In this document: positions 56,001-58,325 of the stretch, piece after piece | How the letters are laid out: every line of letters starts with the position of its first letter | Position numbering within the stretch: position 1 is the stretch's first letter | Assembly: GCF_000003815.2 (NCBI RefSeq) | Contig: NC_049980.1 | Span: forward strand, 32,300,044-32,364,043 | DNA length: 64,000 nt | Origin: Branchiostoma floridae | Taxonomy: Eukaryota; Chordata; Leptocardii; Amphioxiformes; Branchiostomatidae | Direction: 5' to 3' | Made by a program: the position numbers and the translations under genes | The notes under the pieces: generated by a model | What the model was told of the DNA's origin: nothing | Database searches by the model: none | What the model saw: the letters and a program-made list of their open reading frames with translations, nothing else

Positions 56001-58325
56001 CCCAGGTGTAATAGCCAGCTTAATAACCCTCAATCAAGATAATTGCTTCAATCCAGACGTGTTACATACGAGCTGCTGTATAACATGCCTCACTCCATGT
56101 GAGAAATGATGGGCCTGTCATCAGGAGTTAGACACCCTTACTGTGCAGCTCATTAATACCAACAGTGCACAAAATTGCGCGGAGGCTGAGACTGAATGAC
56201 TGATGCGACAGGAAGAAGCTGCCAGCGTTCAATAATTTTTCACGTCACCACTTTGAATTTAAAGGCTTTGTTGTCTGCCAGCCATTTCCCAGAAGACTCA
56301 AATGATGAATATTTAGTGTTTTTTTCACTTTCATCTTTTTTGGGGGGAGGGGAGGGGCTAATTTGACTAATTTGTTGAGTTGTAAGATTTAAGCACCAAG
56401 CACATCCCAAGTGCCTTCCTTTTTTTTCAACATTTAGAATTCTTTTCTGGTGTTGTATTTCTTTAATGTTTAAATTCTAATATTTGTCTGTTCCAATAGT
56501 ACTAGAAAAGAGTACAGCAAAATACAGACAAATCTCCAAATCCTTACATATGCTTGTAGATTACTTAAAAAGTAACTAGGGCAAAGGAAAACAATTATGC
56601 ATCCATAGAAATTGCTCTGTTTGATATTAATGCGACTTGATAAATACCTCGTTGCTAATCACTGCTAATTCACAACAGTGACCCCCTTACTAATCCGAGG
56701 GCTAAGCCTACATGTCACTAATCCAAAACCATTCAATATGTACCTTCCAATACCTAGCCAGAGATACAGTTACAAGCATGATAATCCAATCTGACAAGAT
56801 TTGAAAACAAGGCAGGCCCTTAGGTGCAAAAGAGTGCATTGATGCAATAAATACAATGTAGATCTGTGCAACTTGAAATCTCACAAAACACGCAAGGGTT
56901 ATACTTATAGAAAACAAAAGCATCTGGGCTTCTTTGTAAGCAATATTTCGTATTTAATATTGGCTGTAGCTACATCAAAGAACATCTCCTCCATTTTTTT
57001 TCCTCCATAGCAAATGGTGGTTTGTCATGAAGTGACTATGATACTGATAGCTCAGTTGGTATTTGCACACTGGCTAGGCCCGTTCGGTAAAGAACTTAAC
57101 TCTCATCAACACGTTTATGGCAAATGAACACAGATCAGCCTCAAAATGAAAATACTAAATATGTTGCAAAGAAATGCAGAATATATGCAAAACATGCCAT
57201 AATATCATACCCCTTAATTTTGAGTCACATCGTACGAATACCAATATGTTATCATATGTTGTGCAATATTGAATTCCACTTCAATGCTATCTAAATGCTA
57301 TTATGTATTGCATAACATACAATTTTTGGTGGGCCCCAGAAGTACTGTTCTGTTCAAAAGGCAATGGGTTTTGGAAGCAATTAAGAAACGTACATCTCAA
57401 AACATTGTTCCTTTTTCATAGTAGCATTTTCTGAAGAAAAAATCAAACAGGTTGTATCAAAGAACTTCCGAATGCAAATTAAAGTCACTCTCTCTCTTGT
57501 GGCTAGGTTTGGCTTTTAAGATATTAATCTTTAAAAGTGAATATCAATTTTTGGATTCAATGTTTTCTGGCATTTTTTGTCCTTTGCAGAATTGATTTTA
57601 AACACTCAATTCATCAACATAAAATCAAGATGAAAATAACTGTCATGATGTCAAATCAGTCATTTATCATCCAAGCTTTCTTACCATTATGTTTTACTAT
57701 TAATGCAATTTTTATTATCATACATCAAACAAATTTGCTGTCAACACTGTGACTGTTTTCCAAGTAAACAAAGAGTCAGACCATGCTGTGAGCTCTGGGG
57801 GAACTGATCTGGGATAAAATACGGTATGGAATCAAAGGATGCACCGTGTGGTAATTCAAGAAGGAGCTTAAATTTCAAAGCTACTTGTGCAAAACTAAAC
57901 CTTCGTTTATAATGTTACATAAAGCAAAATTTGAATGAATCATCTTGAAATTTGATAAATCAAGGAATGGGCCATGGTATGATATGCAAGATGTGCTAAA
58001 TGTTTGTTGTTGTTTGTTTTTGTTTTTCTGAAGAAAATAAAGATGTGCGCCCTACCTTCATATTGGTCCGACTTGTTTGTGTCTCGGCCTCGAAGGTTAT
58101 GGTGCCCCTTCTCTCTTTCTTCACGGCGAGAGTCTGCACCAGGGTGGGGGGATCGCCGTCTGTGGCCTCAGTCTTGATGCTGATGGGTCCCACGGCCCCG
58201 TGGTGGATGTGAGTGTGGTAGGATCGGGAGAAGCCTGAGGGGTGGGGGGAGTTGGAGCCGCCGTCGGAGTCTCTACAGTACACCACTCCGCTCTGAGACA
58301 CATGGATGCTGGGCGCGCACCCCAT
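13910..58325 (-). CDS. PDE8: Phosphodiesterase 8 (PDE8A/B-type cAMP phosphodiesterase), complete, 25 exons
   Basis: Twenty-five exons with GT/AG borders join in one frame to 1,234 codons plus stop. Order: MGCAPS N-terminus (Gly2/Cys3, predicted acylation), receiver-like domain ([15 protein letters not shown] to NRYTES), PAS domain ([14 protein letters not shown] to VTLRR), a 334-residue charged insert (exon 11), the linker MARIH-type motif [15 protein letters not shown], and the HD catalytic domain with [38 protein letters not shown] and the invariant Gln in [13 protein letters not shown]. All metal and substrate residues I can check are present. Without exon 11 it is 900 residues, close to human PDE8B (885). 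PDE8 enzymes are high-affinity cAMP hydrolases; here one gene stands where vertebrates have PDE8A and PDE8B. Many exon borders carry tandem duplications. The start has a strong context (GTCGCCATGG). Confidence 0.97.
14085..14935 (-). repeat. PDE8: Array of six extra copies of the PDE8 terminal exon
   Basis: Copies with acceptors at 14166, 14288, 14427, 14579, 14731 and 14867 repeat at 122-152 bp spacing. Most keep an acceptor AG, the phase-1 entry, [18 protein letters not shown] and an in-frame stop a few residues past the helix; readings include [11 protein letters not shown]-stop and [10 protein letters not shown]-stop. The separating sequence is rich in GATTAACGAGTTA motifs. Any of them could replace exon 25 with only a tail change, so they are candidate alternative terminal exons as well as a minisatellite. 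Confidence 0.85.
15080..15209 (-). CDS. PDE8: PDE8 exon 24 (catalytic, invariant glutamine)
   Basis: Reads [18 protein letters not shown], then [22 protein letters not shown], the substrate-purine clamp region with the invariant Gln. Acceptor GTACAG, donor G|GTGAGT (phase 1). Confidence 0.96.
15218..15412. repeat. 22-bp minisatellite beside PDE8 exon 24
   Basis: About nine units of GAAGGTCACAGGTCAGACAT with variants, starting about ten bases upstream of the exon 24 acceptor in transcript terms. The array replaces a normal polypyrimidine-rich intron end. Confidence 0.85.
15962..16129 (-). CDS. PDE8: PDE8 exon 23 (catalytic, CADIANP)
   Basis: Reads [20 protein letters not shown], then [20 protein letters not shown] and [11 protein letters not shown]. 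It contains the conserved Asp of the metal site. Acceptor CCCACAG, donor CAG|GTAGGG, phases 0 and 0. Confidence 0.96.
16275..16503. mobile_element. MITE with CGCGCCATGGCTGTAGCC ends and an inner hairpin
   Basis: The ends at about 16277 and 16503 are inverted copies. Near the right end a second inverted repeat (AGCCGTAAAAAGACCTT and its complement) forms a tight hairpin. About 229 bp, non-coding. Confidence 0.7.
16496..16700 (+). repeat. 5S-like SINE, second copy
   Basis: GATCTTGGAAGTTAAGCAAC matches the same 5S segment as the element at 4020-4285. A different body ending near GATGTATGGGCAACTT follows. A relative of the body lies inverted at about 19440-19560 (shared AGGCTAGTCCACTGGTAGTG). 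Confidence 0.6.
16727..16874 (-). CDS. PDE8: PDE8 exon 22 (catalytic)
   Basis: Reads [20 protein letters not shown], then [17 protein letters not shown] and a charged end [10 protein letters not shown]. It is the helix carrying the ATEMTRHF signature. Acceptor CCCCAG, donor TCG|GTTAGT. Confidence 0.95.
16908..17106. mobile_element. Palindromic MITE, ACTGTAAATGCA ends, copy 1
   Basis: Ends ACTGTAAATGCA and its complement enclose CG-rich arms with repeated TTCGCGGTG and CACCGCGAA. Other copies: 41546-41753 (full), 20830-20915 and 45909-45960 (partial). About 200 bp, non-coding. Confidence 0.8.
17130..17260 (-). repeat. Retroelement 3' tail fragment
   Basis: Minus-strand relative of the 'AAACGTTGG' tail at 5515-5605. 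It is interrupted on its right by the hAT element at 17267; the other part of the tail continues at 17620-17735. Confidence 0.5.
17267..17611. mobile_element. Non-autonomous hAT element with perfect 8-bp target duplication
   Basis: Inverted ends CAGGGCTCTAGCCAGC and GCTGGCTAGAGCCCTG, flanked by GAGCAGCG at 17259-17266 and 17612-17619. The 345-bp interior repeats TTGACGGA motifs and has no transposase. It interrupts an older retroelement tail. Confidence 0.92.
17957..18043 (-). CDS. PDE8: PDE8 exon 21 (catalytic)
   Basis: Reads [20 protein letters not shown], then CNIFKNLS, the conserved ESHH helix. Acceptor CCACAG, donor AG|GTACGT. Confidence 0.95.
18308..18421. mobile_element. Fold-back MITE, 'GCAACTGGATATGA' family
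   Basis: Inverted ends TTCAAAGCAACTGGATATGA and its diverged complement. The same family forms the larger palindrome at 40418-40580 and a single end at about 52160-52200. Confidence 0.7.
18757..18887 (-). CDS. PDE8: PDE8 exon 20 (catalytic, HDVDHPG)
   Basis: Reads [20 protein letters not shown], then [20 protein letters not shown] and YND. It contains the HD metal-binding pair. Acceptor CGCACAG, donor GT|GTGAGT (phase 2). Confidence 0.96.
19016..19360 (-). repeat. PDE8: Three truncated copies of the start of PDE8 exon 20
   Basis: Acceptor-plus-exon fragments at 19042, 19205 and 19333 each read [10 protein letters not shown] after a CAG and then run into copied intron sequence (…CCCAAGGGCTAAA…). 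None has the rest of the exon or a donor. Spacings are 155, 163 and 128 bp from the real acceptor outwards. Confidence 0.88.
19440..19560 (-). repeat. SINE fragment related to the 16.5-kb 5S-like SINE
   Basis: Shares AGGAGGCTAGTCCACTGGTA and the neighbouring CATACxCTAAGTGCTAA-type stretch, in inverted orientation. Confidence 0.55.
19830..19945 (+). repeat. LINE-like C-terminal fragment
   Basis: Encodes [15 protein letters not shown]-like sequence, then a W-x-R-A motif and a GVKT end, parallel to the two fragments in the WDR41 3' flank. Confidence 0.5.
19975..20560 (-). repeat. PDE8: Four copies of the 3' half of PDE8 exon 19 with donor sites
   Basis: Copies end at 20441, 20280, 20125 and 19980. 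The fuller ones re-encode [20 protein letters not shown] and DKDRIS followed by a donor. The nearest three donors read GTAAGT, a better consensus than the GTACGT of the real exon. A TTAG just upstream of each fuller copy could serve as an acceptor. Confidence 0.88.
20601..20799 (-). CDS. PDE8: PDE8 exon 19 (catalytic, HNSTHAADV)
   Basis: Reads [20 protein letters not shown], then [20 protein letters not shown] and ends DKDRIS. It holds the proton-donor His and the first metal-site His. Acceptor CCTTAG, donor TCG|GTACGT (phase 0). Confidence 0.96.
20830..20915. mobile_element. Partial ACTGTAAATGCA-family MITE
   Basis: Left end and part of the arm only (ACTGTAAATGCATTTAAGTT). The rest is missing. 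Confidence 0.65.
21258..21387 (-). CDS. PDE8: PDE8 exon 18
   Basis: Reads [20 protein letters not shown], then [15 protein letters not shown], the N-terminal edge of the catalytic domain. Acceptor CTGCAG, donor AG|GTAATC. Confidence 0.95.
21714..21765 (-). CDS. PDE8: PDE8 exon 17
   Basis: 52-nt exon reading [17 protein letters not shown], matching the RRLSGNEYVFTKNV segment of human PDE8B. Acceptor CACAG, donor T|GTAAGT (phase 1). Confidence 0.9.
22007..22177 (-). CDS. PDE8: PDE8 exon 16
   Basis: Reads [20 protein letters not shown], then [17 protein letters not shown] and DLVEGLMT. It is the regulatory helix region conserved in all PDE8 proteins. Acceptor TTCACAG, donor ACC|GTGAGT. Confidence 0.96.
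22548..22912 (-). mobile_element. LINE 3' end (CR1/L2-like), truncated
   Basis: Minus-strand frame [20 protein letters not shown], then [12 protein letters not shown], has the pattern of the C-terminal end of CR1/L2-type reverse-transcriptase ORFs. A short 3'UTR with TGTACAATAAAG-like motifs follows. Only the tail is present. Confidence 0.7.
22926..22996 (-). CDS. PDE8: PDE8 exon 15
   Basis: Reads [23 protein letters not shown]. The basic RRRDS motif and the [14 protein letters not shown] block are hallmarks of PDE8. The RRRDS serine is a plausible PKA site (inference). Acceptor TTCAG, donor AAG|GTAAG. Confidence 0.95.
23123..23345. repeat. 39-bp direct repeats flanking an intron insertion
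   Basis: GACCTGAACTCAAAAAGGGT... at 23123-23161 returns as GACCTGAAATCAAAAAGGGT... at 23307-23345. The enclosed sequence has T-rich and CCGGC motifs. It may be a tandem duplication or a mobile element with long flanks. Confidence 0.6.
23804..23896 (-). CDS. PDE8: PDE8 exon 14
   Basis: Reads [20 protein letters not shown], then [11 protein letters not shown]. It aligns with the [20 protein letters not shown] linker of human PDE8B. The acceptor TTTGTAG at 23897 is the one that keeps the frame; a nearer CTGTAG would break it. Confidence 0.9.
24000..24710. other. Intron sequence with one imperfect inverted repeat
   Basis: At about 24449-24555, CCTCTAACCAACTCTCAGCC pairs imperfectly with a later GGTTGAAAGTTAGTTAGAGG, a probable decayed MITE. 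Nothing else is recognisable. Confidence 0.5.
24711..24957. mobile_element. Fold-back MITE
   Basis: Outer arms CTGCTACCCATCTGGGGG and CCCAGATGGAACAGCAG are inverted. Inner arms around GCGAATTAAGGAATGGG and CCCATTCCTTAATTTGC also pair. About 247 bp. Confidence 0.7.
25052..25943. mobile_element. Putative DNA element with 28-bp inverted ends around PDE8 exon 13
   Basis: ACATCCATTGGCATAATACC (within 25052-25079) is matched by the complement at 25916-25943 with two mismatches over 28 bp. The 892-bp span includes PDE8 exon 13 (25167-25208) and a CpG-richer stretch near 25440-25560 with TGACGTAA and AAAATGGCGG motifs. No target duplication was found, so two independent elements flanking the exon remain possible. 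Confidence 0.5.
25167..25208 (-). CDS. PDE8: PDE8 exon 13 (42 nt)
   Basis: Reads [13 protein letters not shown] across a phase 1 to phase 1 exon. The acceptor is a TAGCAG tandem (NAGNAG), so a three-base variant is possible; the donor is AAAG|GTAAGC. Its length is a multiple of three, so skipping keeps the frame. It lies in a poorly conserved linker. It is the least secure of the 25 exons. Confidence 0.75.
26008..26053 (-). CDS. PDE8: PDE8 exon 12
   Basis: Reads [15 protein letters not shown] between TTTTCAG and CAG|GTGAGT, phases 0 and 1. It continues the amphipathic end of exon 11 (…VRVLIK). Confidence 0.85.
26198..26530. mobile_element. GTTCACCTTTATCC-family MITE, copy 2, split by a LINE tail
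   Basis: The left end (TAGTTCACTTTTATCC) and right end (GGATAAAGGTGAACTAG) belong to one element. About 26290-26405 is an inserted minus-strand retroelement tail (TTATTTGTTTATTGAACTTT). The right end lies only 38 bp from the exon 11 donor. Confidence 0.75.
26568..27569 (-). CDS. PDE8: PDE8 exon 11, 334-codon charged insert
   Basis: A 1,002-nt exon, phase 0 on both sides, opening [20 protein letters not shown]. The first third looks globular ([20 protein letters not shown], then [20 protein letters not shown]). The middle is a Lys/Glu/Ser-rich run with about four imperfect repeats around ESDGSKK, then more degenerate KEKD/DEKE units. It ends [17 protein letters not shown], a hydrophobic helix. 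Human PDE8A and PDE8B have nothing comparable between the PAS domain and the ARIH motif. The acceptor TGTGTAG and donor AAG|GTACTA keep the frame, and the exon can be skipped without a frameshift. Confidence 0.88.
28248..28378 (-). repeat. PDE8: Duplication of the PDE8 exon 10 donor junction
   Basis: 28322-28378 holds the exon 10 end CTCTACAG|GTACGG. 28248-28310 is a copy with CATATCTACAG|GTATGGG and the same flanks. Between the two is a short (AACCCT)3 run. The decoy donor is downstream of the real one. Confidence 0.8.
28364..28430 (-). CDS. PDE8: PDE8 exon 10 (end of PAS domain)
   Basis: Reads [22 protein letters not shown], the last PAS strand and linker (human GGKIRHFVSLKK). Acceptor TTCTAG, donor CAG|GTACGG. 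Confidence 0.92.
28882..28970 (-). CDS. PDE8: PDE8 exon 9 (PAS)
   Basis: Reads [20 protein letters not shown], then HISPVLGHG, the PAS strand pair equivalent to human [20 protein letters not shown]. Acceptor CTGCAG, donor GG|GTAAGG. Confidence 0.95.
29035..29260. repeat. Retroelement tail in inverted arrangement
   Basis: CCAACGTTTTGGTAACAGTC near 29068 and its partner ACCGAAACGTCGG near 29203 belong to the same tail family as 5515-5605 and 17645-17735. Confidence 0.5.
29584..29790 (-). repeat. PDE8: Decayed duplicate of the PDE8 exon 8 donor side
   Basis: CACAGCCACACACAGCTACA at about 29600 and CCCAGCCACACACAGCTACA at about 29750 begin two copies 149 bp apart. The second continues into the exon 8 donor; the first continues into a degraded equivalent. 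Confidence 0.65.
29789..29926 (-). CDS. PDE8: PDE8 exon 8 (PAS core)
   Basis: Reads [20 protein letters not shown], then [20 protein letters not shown] and KKGK, the canonical PAS helix-loop of PDE8 (human YVNPAFERMMGY, LPKSDKN). Acceptor CTCCAG, donor AAG|GTGGGT. Confidence 0.97.
29955..30262 (-). mobile_element. LINE 3' end (CR1/L2-like), truncated
   Basis: Frame [20 protein letters not shown], then [12 protein letters not shown], resembles the tails at 22548 and 52548. A 3'UTR ends near the AATAAAGGTATTTCATTG stretch at about 29970. Confidence 0.7.
30263..31250. other. Intron sequence without recognisable features
   Basis: I see no conserved frame, RNA-like motif or clear repeat in this part of the exon 7-8 intron. 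Confidence 0.5.
31256..31332. repeat. 76-bp block shared with 38208-38285
   Basis: Both contain CCCCAGCTCAGGCCCACAG and later GCAGTAATACAGGAAATATT. The copies lie in two different PDE8 introns in the same orientation. Confidence 0.75.
31385..31510. mobile_element. GTTCACCTTTATCC-family MITE, left half (copy 3)
   Basis: Left end and first arm only; it stops where a TATA/CA-rich microsatellite begins. Confidence 0.7.
31548..31840. repeat. (CA)n microsatellite abutting the PDE8 exon 7 donor
   Basis: About 290 bp of CA with ATG and AAC interruptions. On the transcript it is a UG tract that starts within about ten bases of the donor GTGAGTGAG. Confidence 0.95.
31846..31924 (-). CDS. PDE8: PDE8 exon 7 (start of PAS)
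   Basis: Reads [20 protein letters not shown], then QDHQLM. It matches [20 protein letters not shown] of human PDE8B. Acceptor TTCCAG, donor ATG|GTGAGT. Confidence 0.95.
32000..33530. mobile_element. Transposon-like element carrying an internal ~160-175 bp satellite
   Basis: Arms at about 32015-32130 (GGGTGGGCAGTGGAGTCACA) and 33340-33520 (TTCAGCCTGCTTCCTATTGA) match single elements at 3430 and, inverted, 53955-54295. Between them about seven units share GACCTGAAATTTGGTA and AAAAATGTATATTTTTGGCT. The first two units (about 32140-32310 and 32310-32480) are nearly identical. Confidence 0.75.
33552..33766. mobile_element. GTTCACCTTTATCC-family MITE, copy 4 (complete)
   Basis: Ends TAACGCTAGTTCACCTTTAT and its complement through CTAGCGTTA. 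Inner GGTTTCAAACTGCAATATTT and its mate form a second pairing. It is the best-preserved copy in the window. Confidence 0.85.
33916..34008. repeat. 93-bp repeat, copy A
   Basis: GGGAAACAACATAATCCATC ... GTCGTGTGGAGTTTGGGCCT. A second copy at 34569-34660 lies 652 bp away in the same orientation; the two flank the hAT element at 34128. Confidence 0.8.
34128..34399. mobile_element. Non-autonomous hAT element with perfect 8-bp target duplication
   Basis: Ends TAGTGGTGCGTACCTAAA and TTTAGGTACGCACCACTA, flanked by CTGATGAC at 34120-34127 and 34400-34407. The 272-bp interior repeats GGACCTGAACCTG motifs. Related elements are at 52005-52299 and about 28460-28570. Confidence 0.92.
34569..34660. repeat. 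93-bp repeat, copy B
   Basis: Partner of 33916-34008 with a few substitutions. Confidence 0.8.
34768..35096. mobile_element. hAT-like element, CAGGGCTCGAAAT ends, 5-bp target duplication
   Basis: Begins CAGGGCTCGAAATACTGGGT and ends CCGTGCCCTG, flanked by ATGTT on both sides. The interior repeats GTGCACCCA. Relatives: 52781-53129, 55631-55980 and a partial copy at 46369-46602. Confidence 0.85.
35241..35422. mobile_element. pogo/Tigger-like MITE
   Basis: Ends TACATTCAAACCTGTATTAG and GACAGGTTTGACTGTA are inverted. The interior repeats GGCCACCTGTC(T/C)ATAGTGGCC. Confidence 0.75.
35597..35673 (-). repeat. PDE8: Duplicate of the PDE8 exon 6 donor side
   Basis: Copy of 35816-35897, about 220 bp downstream in the transcript, with the same AACAAGTTAAAGTGAGGACA junction. 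Exon 6 therefore has duplications on both sides. Confidence 0.8.
35875..35963 (-). CDS. PDE8: PDE8 exon 6 (end of receiver-like domain)
   Basis: Reads [20 protein letters not shown], then CEVRARNKL, matching the [20 protein letters not shown] segment of human PDE8B. Acceptor TTCAG, donor AA|GTGAGG (phase 2). Its first 38 bases recur 26 more times upstream. Confidence 0.95.
35970..38125 (-). repeat. PDE8: Array of 26 truncated PDE8 exon 6 copies, each with an acceptor site
   Basis: Units of about 80 bp (range about 78-108) each contain an acceptor (CTCCAG, TGTAG-type or TTCAG), the exon start [13 protein letters not shown], then a stop (…DSL-stop) and an intron piece TTAACTAACTTCTCTGTTCC. Variation is modular: GGAG or ACAG at the acceptor and AGGAACAG or ACAGAGGAACAG behind it. 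The unit farthest from the exon (38098) shares GAAG at the acceptor with the genuine exon. No unit has the exon's own donor. Confidence 0.95.
38208..38285. repeat. 76-bp block shared with 31256-31332
   Basis: Same block as in the exon 7-8 intron, here in the exon 5-6 intron. Confidence 0.75.
38553..38610 (-). CDS. PDE8: PDE8 exon 5
   Basis: Reads [19 protein letters not shown], matching EEASVLPLLHAGFNRR of human PDE8B. Acceptor CCACAG, donor AGG|GTAAGT. Confidence 0.94.
38858..39410. repeat. Three tandem copies of a ~180-bp intron segment
   Basis: Units starting near 38880, 39058 and 39221 share ATTGTAATTTG, then CACTGGGC-GA-AACCAGCCAT, then GTTGCCACTGCCTG-GGACCT. They are diverged. No exon junction is included. 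Confidence 0.75.
39480..40050. repeat. Mosaic of direct and inverted repeats
   Basis: Blocks such as ACACAGGCC-AAC-TCTGGGCTCTAGGGACAACATGCC and the inverted GGGGCATG(C/T)TGGC(C/T)CTAGAGCC(G/A)AGGA recur about four times in both orientations. The region could fold extensively. No gene is seen. Confidence 0.65.
40418..40580. mobile_element. Large fold-back element, 'GCAACTGGATATGA' family
   Basis: A nearly symmetric palindrome with outer arms TCAAGCAACTGGATATGATT and complement, and inner arms AGCATCCACTAGTTT and complement. Same family as 18308-18421. A single arm of the 2.5-kb fold-back family follows at 40596-40670. Confidence 0.8.
40736..40795 (-). CDS. PDE8: PDE8 exon 4 (receiver-like domain)
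   Basis: Reads [19 protein letters not shown], matching SIRATNPSEHTVILAVVSR in human PDE8B. Acceptor CTACAG, donor TC|GTGAGT. Confidence 0.94.
41505..42043. mobile_element. DNA element with TACTGTATTTTCTCGAATAA ends, host of a nested MITE
   Basis: Inverted ends TACTGTATTTTCTCGAATAA and its complement at 42020-42043, with GTACGCACCCC-type inner motifs on both sides. The ACTGTAAATGCA-family MITE at 41546-41753 sits inside it. Confidence 0.75.
41546..41753. mobile_element. Palindromic MITE, ACTGTAAATGCA ends, copy 2 (nested)
   Basis: Complete copy of the family at 16908-17106, inserted in the element at 41505-42043. Confidence 0.85.
42194..42413. mobile_element. GTTCACCTTTATCC-family MITE, copy 5 (complete)
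   Basis: Ends TAACGCTCGTTCACCTTTAT and CTAGTGTTA, with the family's inner pairing. Confidence 0.82.
42425..42545 (-). repeat. tRNA-derived SINE head
   Basis: On the minus strand, TAGCCTCACAGTTGAGCGCC resembles a pol III A box and GGTTCAAGTCC a B box, at tRNA-like spacing. The cloverleaf is degenerate, so it is not a tRNA gene. Confidence 0.6.
43130..45886. mobile_element. DNA transposon remnant with 27-bp inverted ends, interrupted by a hAT element
   Basis: TAACGGGAGGGGGCCATACT (43130 on) is repeated inverted, ending at 45886, exact over about 27 bp. Without the inserted hAT element (44111-45772) the host is about 1.1 kb. Its interior is CpG-rich, includes AAAATGGCGGGG near 43784 and has no recognisable transposase. 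Confidence 0.8.
44111..45772. mobile_element. 1.66-kb non-autonomous hAT element with perfect 8-bp target duplication
   Basis: Ends CAGCGTTCCCGCCAGG and CCTGGCGGGAACGCTG, flanked by GTCTACAG at 44103-44110 and 45773-45780. No intact transposase frame is visible; short open frames inside have no recognisable motif. Confidence 0.92.
45909..45960. mobile_element. Fragment of the ACTGTAAATGCA MITE family
   Basis: GCAGAAATGGTCGCGGATTT resembles the family's right arm. It is truncated. Confidence 0.5.
46139..46329 (-). CDS. PDE8: PDE8 exon 3 (receiver-like domain core)
   Basis: Reads [20 protein letters not shown], then [20 protein letters not shown] and [20 protein letters not shown]. This is the PDE8-specific receiver-like fold (human [16 protein letters not shown]). 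The DxR in IIDHR sits where response regulators have the phospho-acceptor Asp. Acceptor CTCCAG, donor AG|GTAAAG. Confidence 0.97.
46369..46602. mobile_element. Truncated hAT-like element (TGCAGGT subgroup)
   Basis: Inverted relative of 55631-55980: shares GTACATGGACCAGTGCAGGT and the end ATTTCGAGTCCTG at 46602. The other end is missing near 46369, 40 bp from exon 3. Confidence 0.75.
46930..47161. mobile_element. piggyBac-like MITE in a TTAA target
   Basis: Ends CCCTTAAACTGCC and GGCAGTTTAAGGG, flanked by TTAA at 46926-46929 and 47162-47165. The 232-bp interior has a tandem ATCCGGATATATCCGG palindrome. Confidence 0.88.
47560..49420 (+). repeat. tRNA-type SINE and a ~300-bp tandem array derived from its tail
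   Basis: The first unit starts with a pol III B box (GGTTCGAATCC near 47622). Its tail (GGTACCTGACTTCGGGTTGG ... GGCTATGGCACTACCTTTA) then repeats with CCATGTAAAATCATTCAGAC and GACTCGCGATTGTCAACAAG about every 300 bp, near 47870, 48215, 48518, 48815 and 49300. Only the first unit keeps the promoter-like head. Confidence 0.85.
49665..49805. repeat. Tandem duplication of a ~65-bp unit
   Basis: CAGCGTGCAAAATA(A/C)CCACTTGCACA ... TTTTTGCTTGGTGCAACTT occurs twice in succession. Confidence 0.8.
50338..50528. mobile_element. MITE with AATCTCCAAGCAGATCCTAC ends
   Basis: Left end AATCTCCAAGCAGATCCTAC, right end GTAGGATCTGTTTGGAGATT. A second copy is at 62290-62427. Confidence 0.8.
50529..51750. other. 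Intron sequence without recognisable features
   Basis: AT-rich. An (AAAC)n run lies at about 51730-51753 next to exon 2. No gene or clear repeat is seen. Confidence 0.5.
51770..51841 (-). CDS. PDE8: PDE8 exon 2
   Basis: Reads [20 protein letters not shown], then PALR; 72 nt, phases 0 and 0. It corresponds to the SSAEVRIGPMRLTQDP segment of human PDE8B. Acceptor CCCCAG, donor CGG|GTAGGT. Confidence 0.9.
51837..52375 (-). repeat. PDE8: Duplicated acceptor junction of PDE8 exon 2, second copy split by a MITE
   Basis: Unit 1 starts at the real acceptor (51837-51948). Unit 2 starts at 51949 with the same CTGCTCCTGGGG, is interrupted by the MITE at 52005-52299, and resumes at 52308 up to the shared ACATTTTATTTGAAAACAA. 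The duplication is therefore older than the MITE. Confidence 0.85.
52005..52299. mobile_element. Non-autonomous hAT-like element, perfect 8-bp target duplication
   Basis: Starts TAGGGGTGGGTACAGGTACA and ends near TTACCGACCCCTAGACTA, flanked by GAGGTGAC at 51997-52004 and 52300-52307. The interior has GGTCCAGGT motifs like the element at 34128. An end of the GCAACTGGATATG fold-back family lies inside. Confidence 0.82.
52548..52780 (-). mobile_element. LINE 3' end, truncated
   Basis: Frame [20 protein letters not shown], then [13 protein letters not shown], followed by a 3'UTR with AATAAAGGTCTTC. It is cut on its 5' side by the hAT-like insertion at 52781. Confidence 0.65.
52781..53129. mobile_element. 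hAT-like element, CAGGGCTCGAAAT ends
   Basis: Same family as 34768-35096. The flanks TGATA and TAATA differ by one base, consistent with a 5-bp target duplication. Confidence 0.82.
53376..53391. repeat. Poly(C) run
   Basis: About 15-16 consecutive Cs followed by (AAT)n; its length is likely variable and error-prone in assemblies. Confidence 0.8.
53955..54295. repeat. Dispersed transposon-like element (inverted relative of the satellite carrier)
   Basis: Contains GGAAGCAGGCTAAATAAGAA and GGTTTTTCTAGGGTAGGTAG, the complement of the arms around the 32-33 kb satellite. Here the arms are directly joined and no satellite is present. Confidence 0.7.
54300..55630. other. Intron sequence without recognisable gene
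   Basis: A fragment around 55070-55150 (GCTTAGGGCCTAGAAAAAAG ... AAAACCTGCCGATCC) resembles the end of the dispersed element above. Otherwise nothing is identified. Confidence 0.45.
55631..55980. mobile_element. hAT-like element, 5-bp target duplication (TGCAGGT subgroup)
   Basis: Ends CAGGGCTTGAAATAC and ATTTCGAGCCCTG, flanked by TTATG on both sides. The interior replaces the GTGCACCCA repeats of the sister group with GTGCAGGTA repeats but keeps AAAATTGGAGCTGTGCA. Confidence 0.88.
55981..58055. other. First PDE8 intron, part without recognisable features
   Basis: AT-rich. No frame, RNA motif or repeat is assigned. Confidence 0.45.
58056..58325 (-). CDS. PDE8: PDE8 exon 1 (start codon, acylation motif)
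   Basis: Reads [20 protein letters not shown], nearly identical to human PDE8B, then a His/Ser-rich linker and [13 protein letters not shown]. Gly2 and Cys3 fit N-myristoylation and palmitoylation (inference). The start has the strong context GTCGCCATGG. An out-of-frame ATG lies 16 nt upstream (58339-58341). Donor AAG|GTAGGG. Confidence 0.97.
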
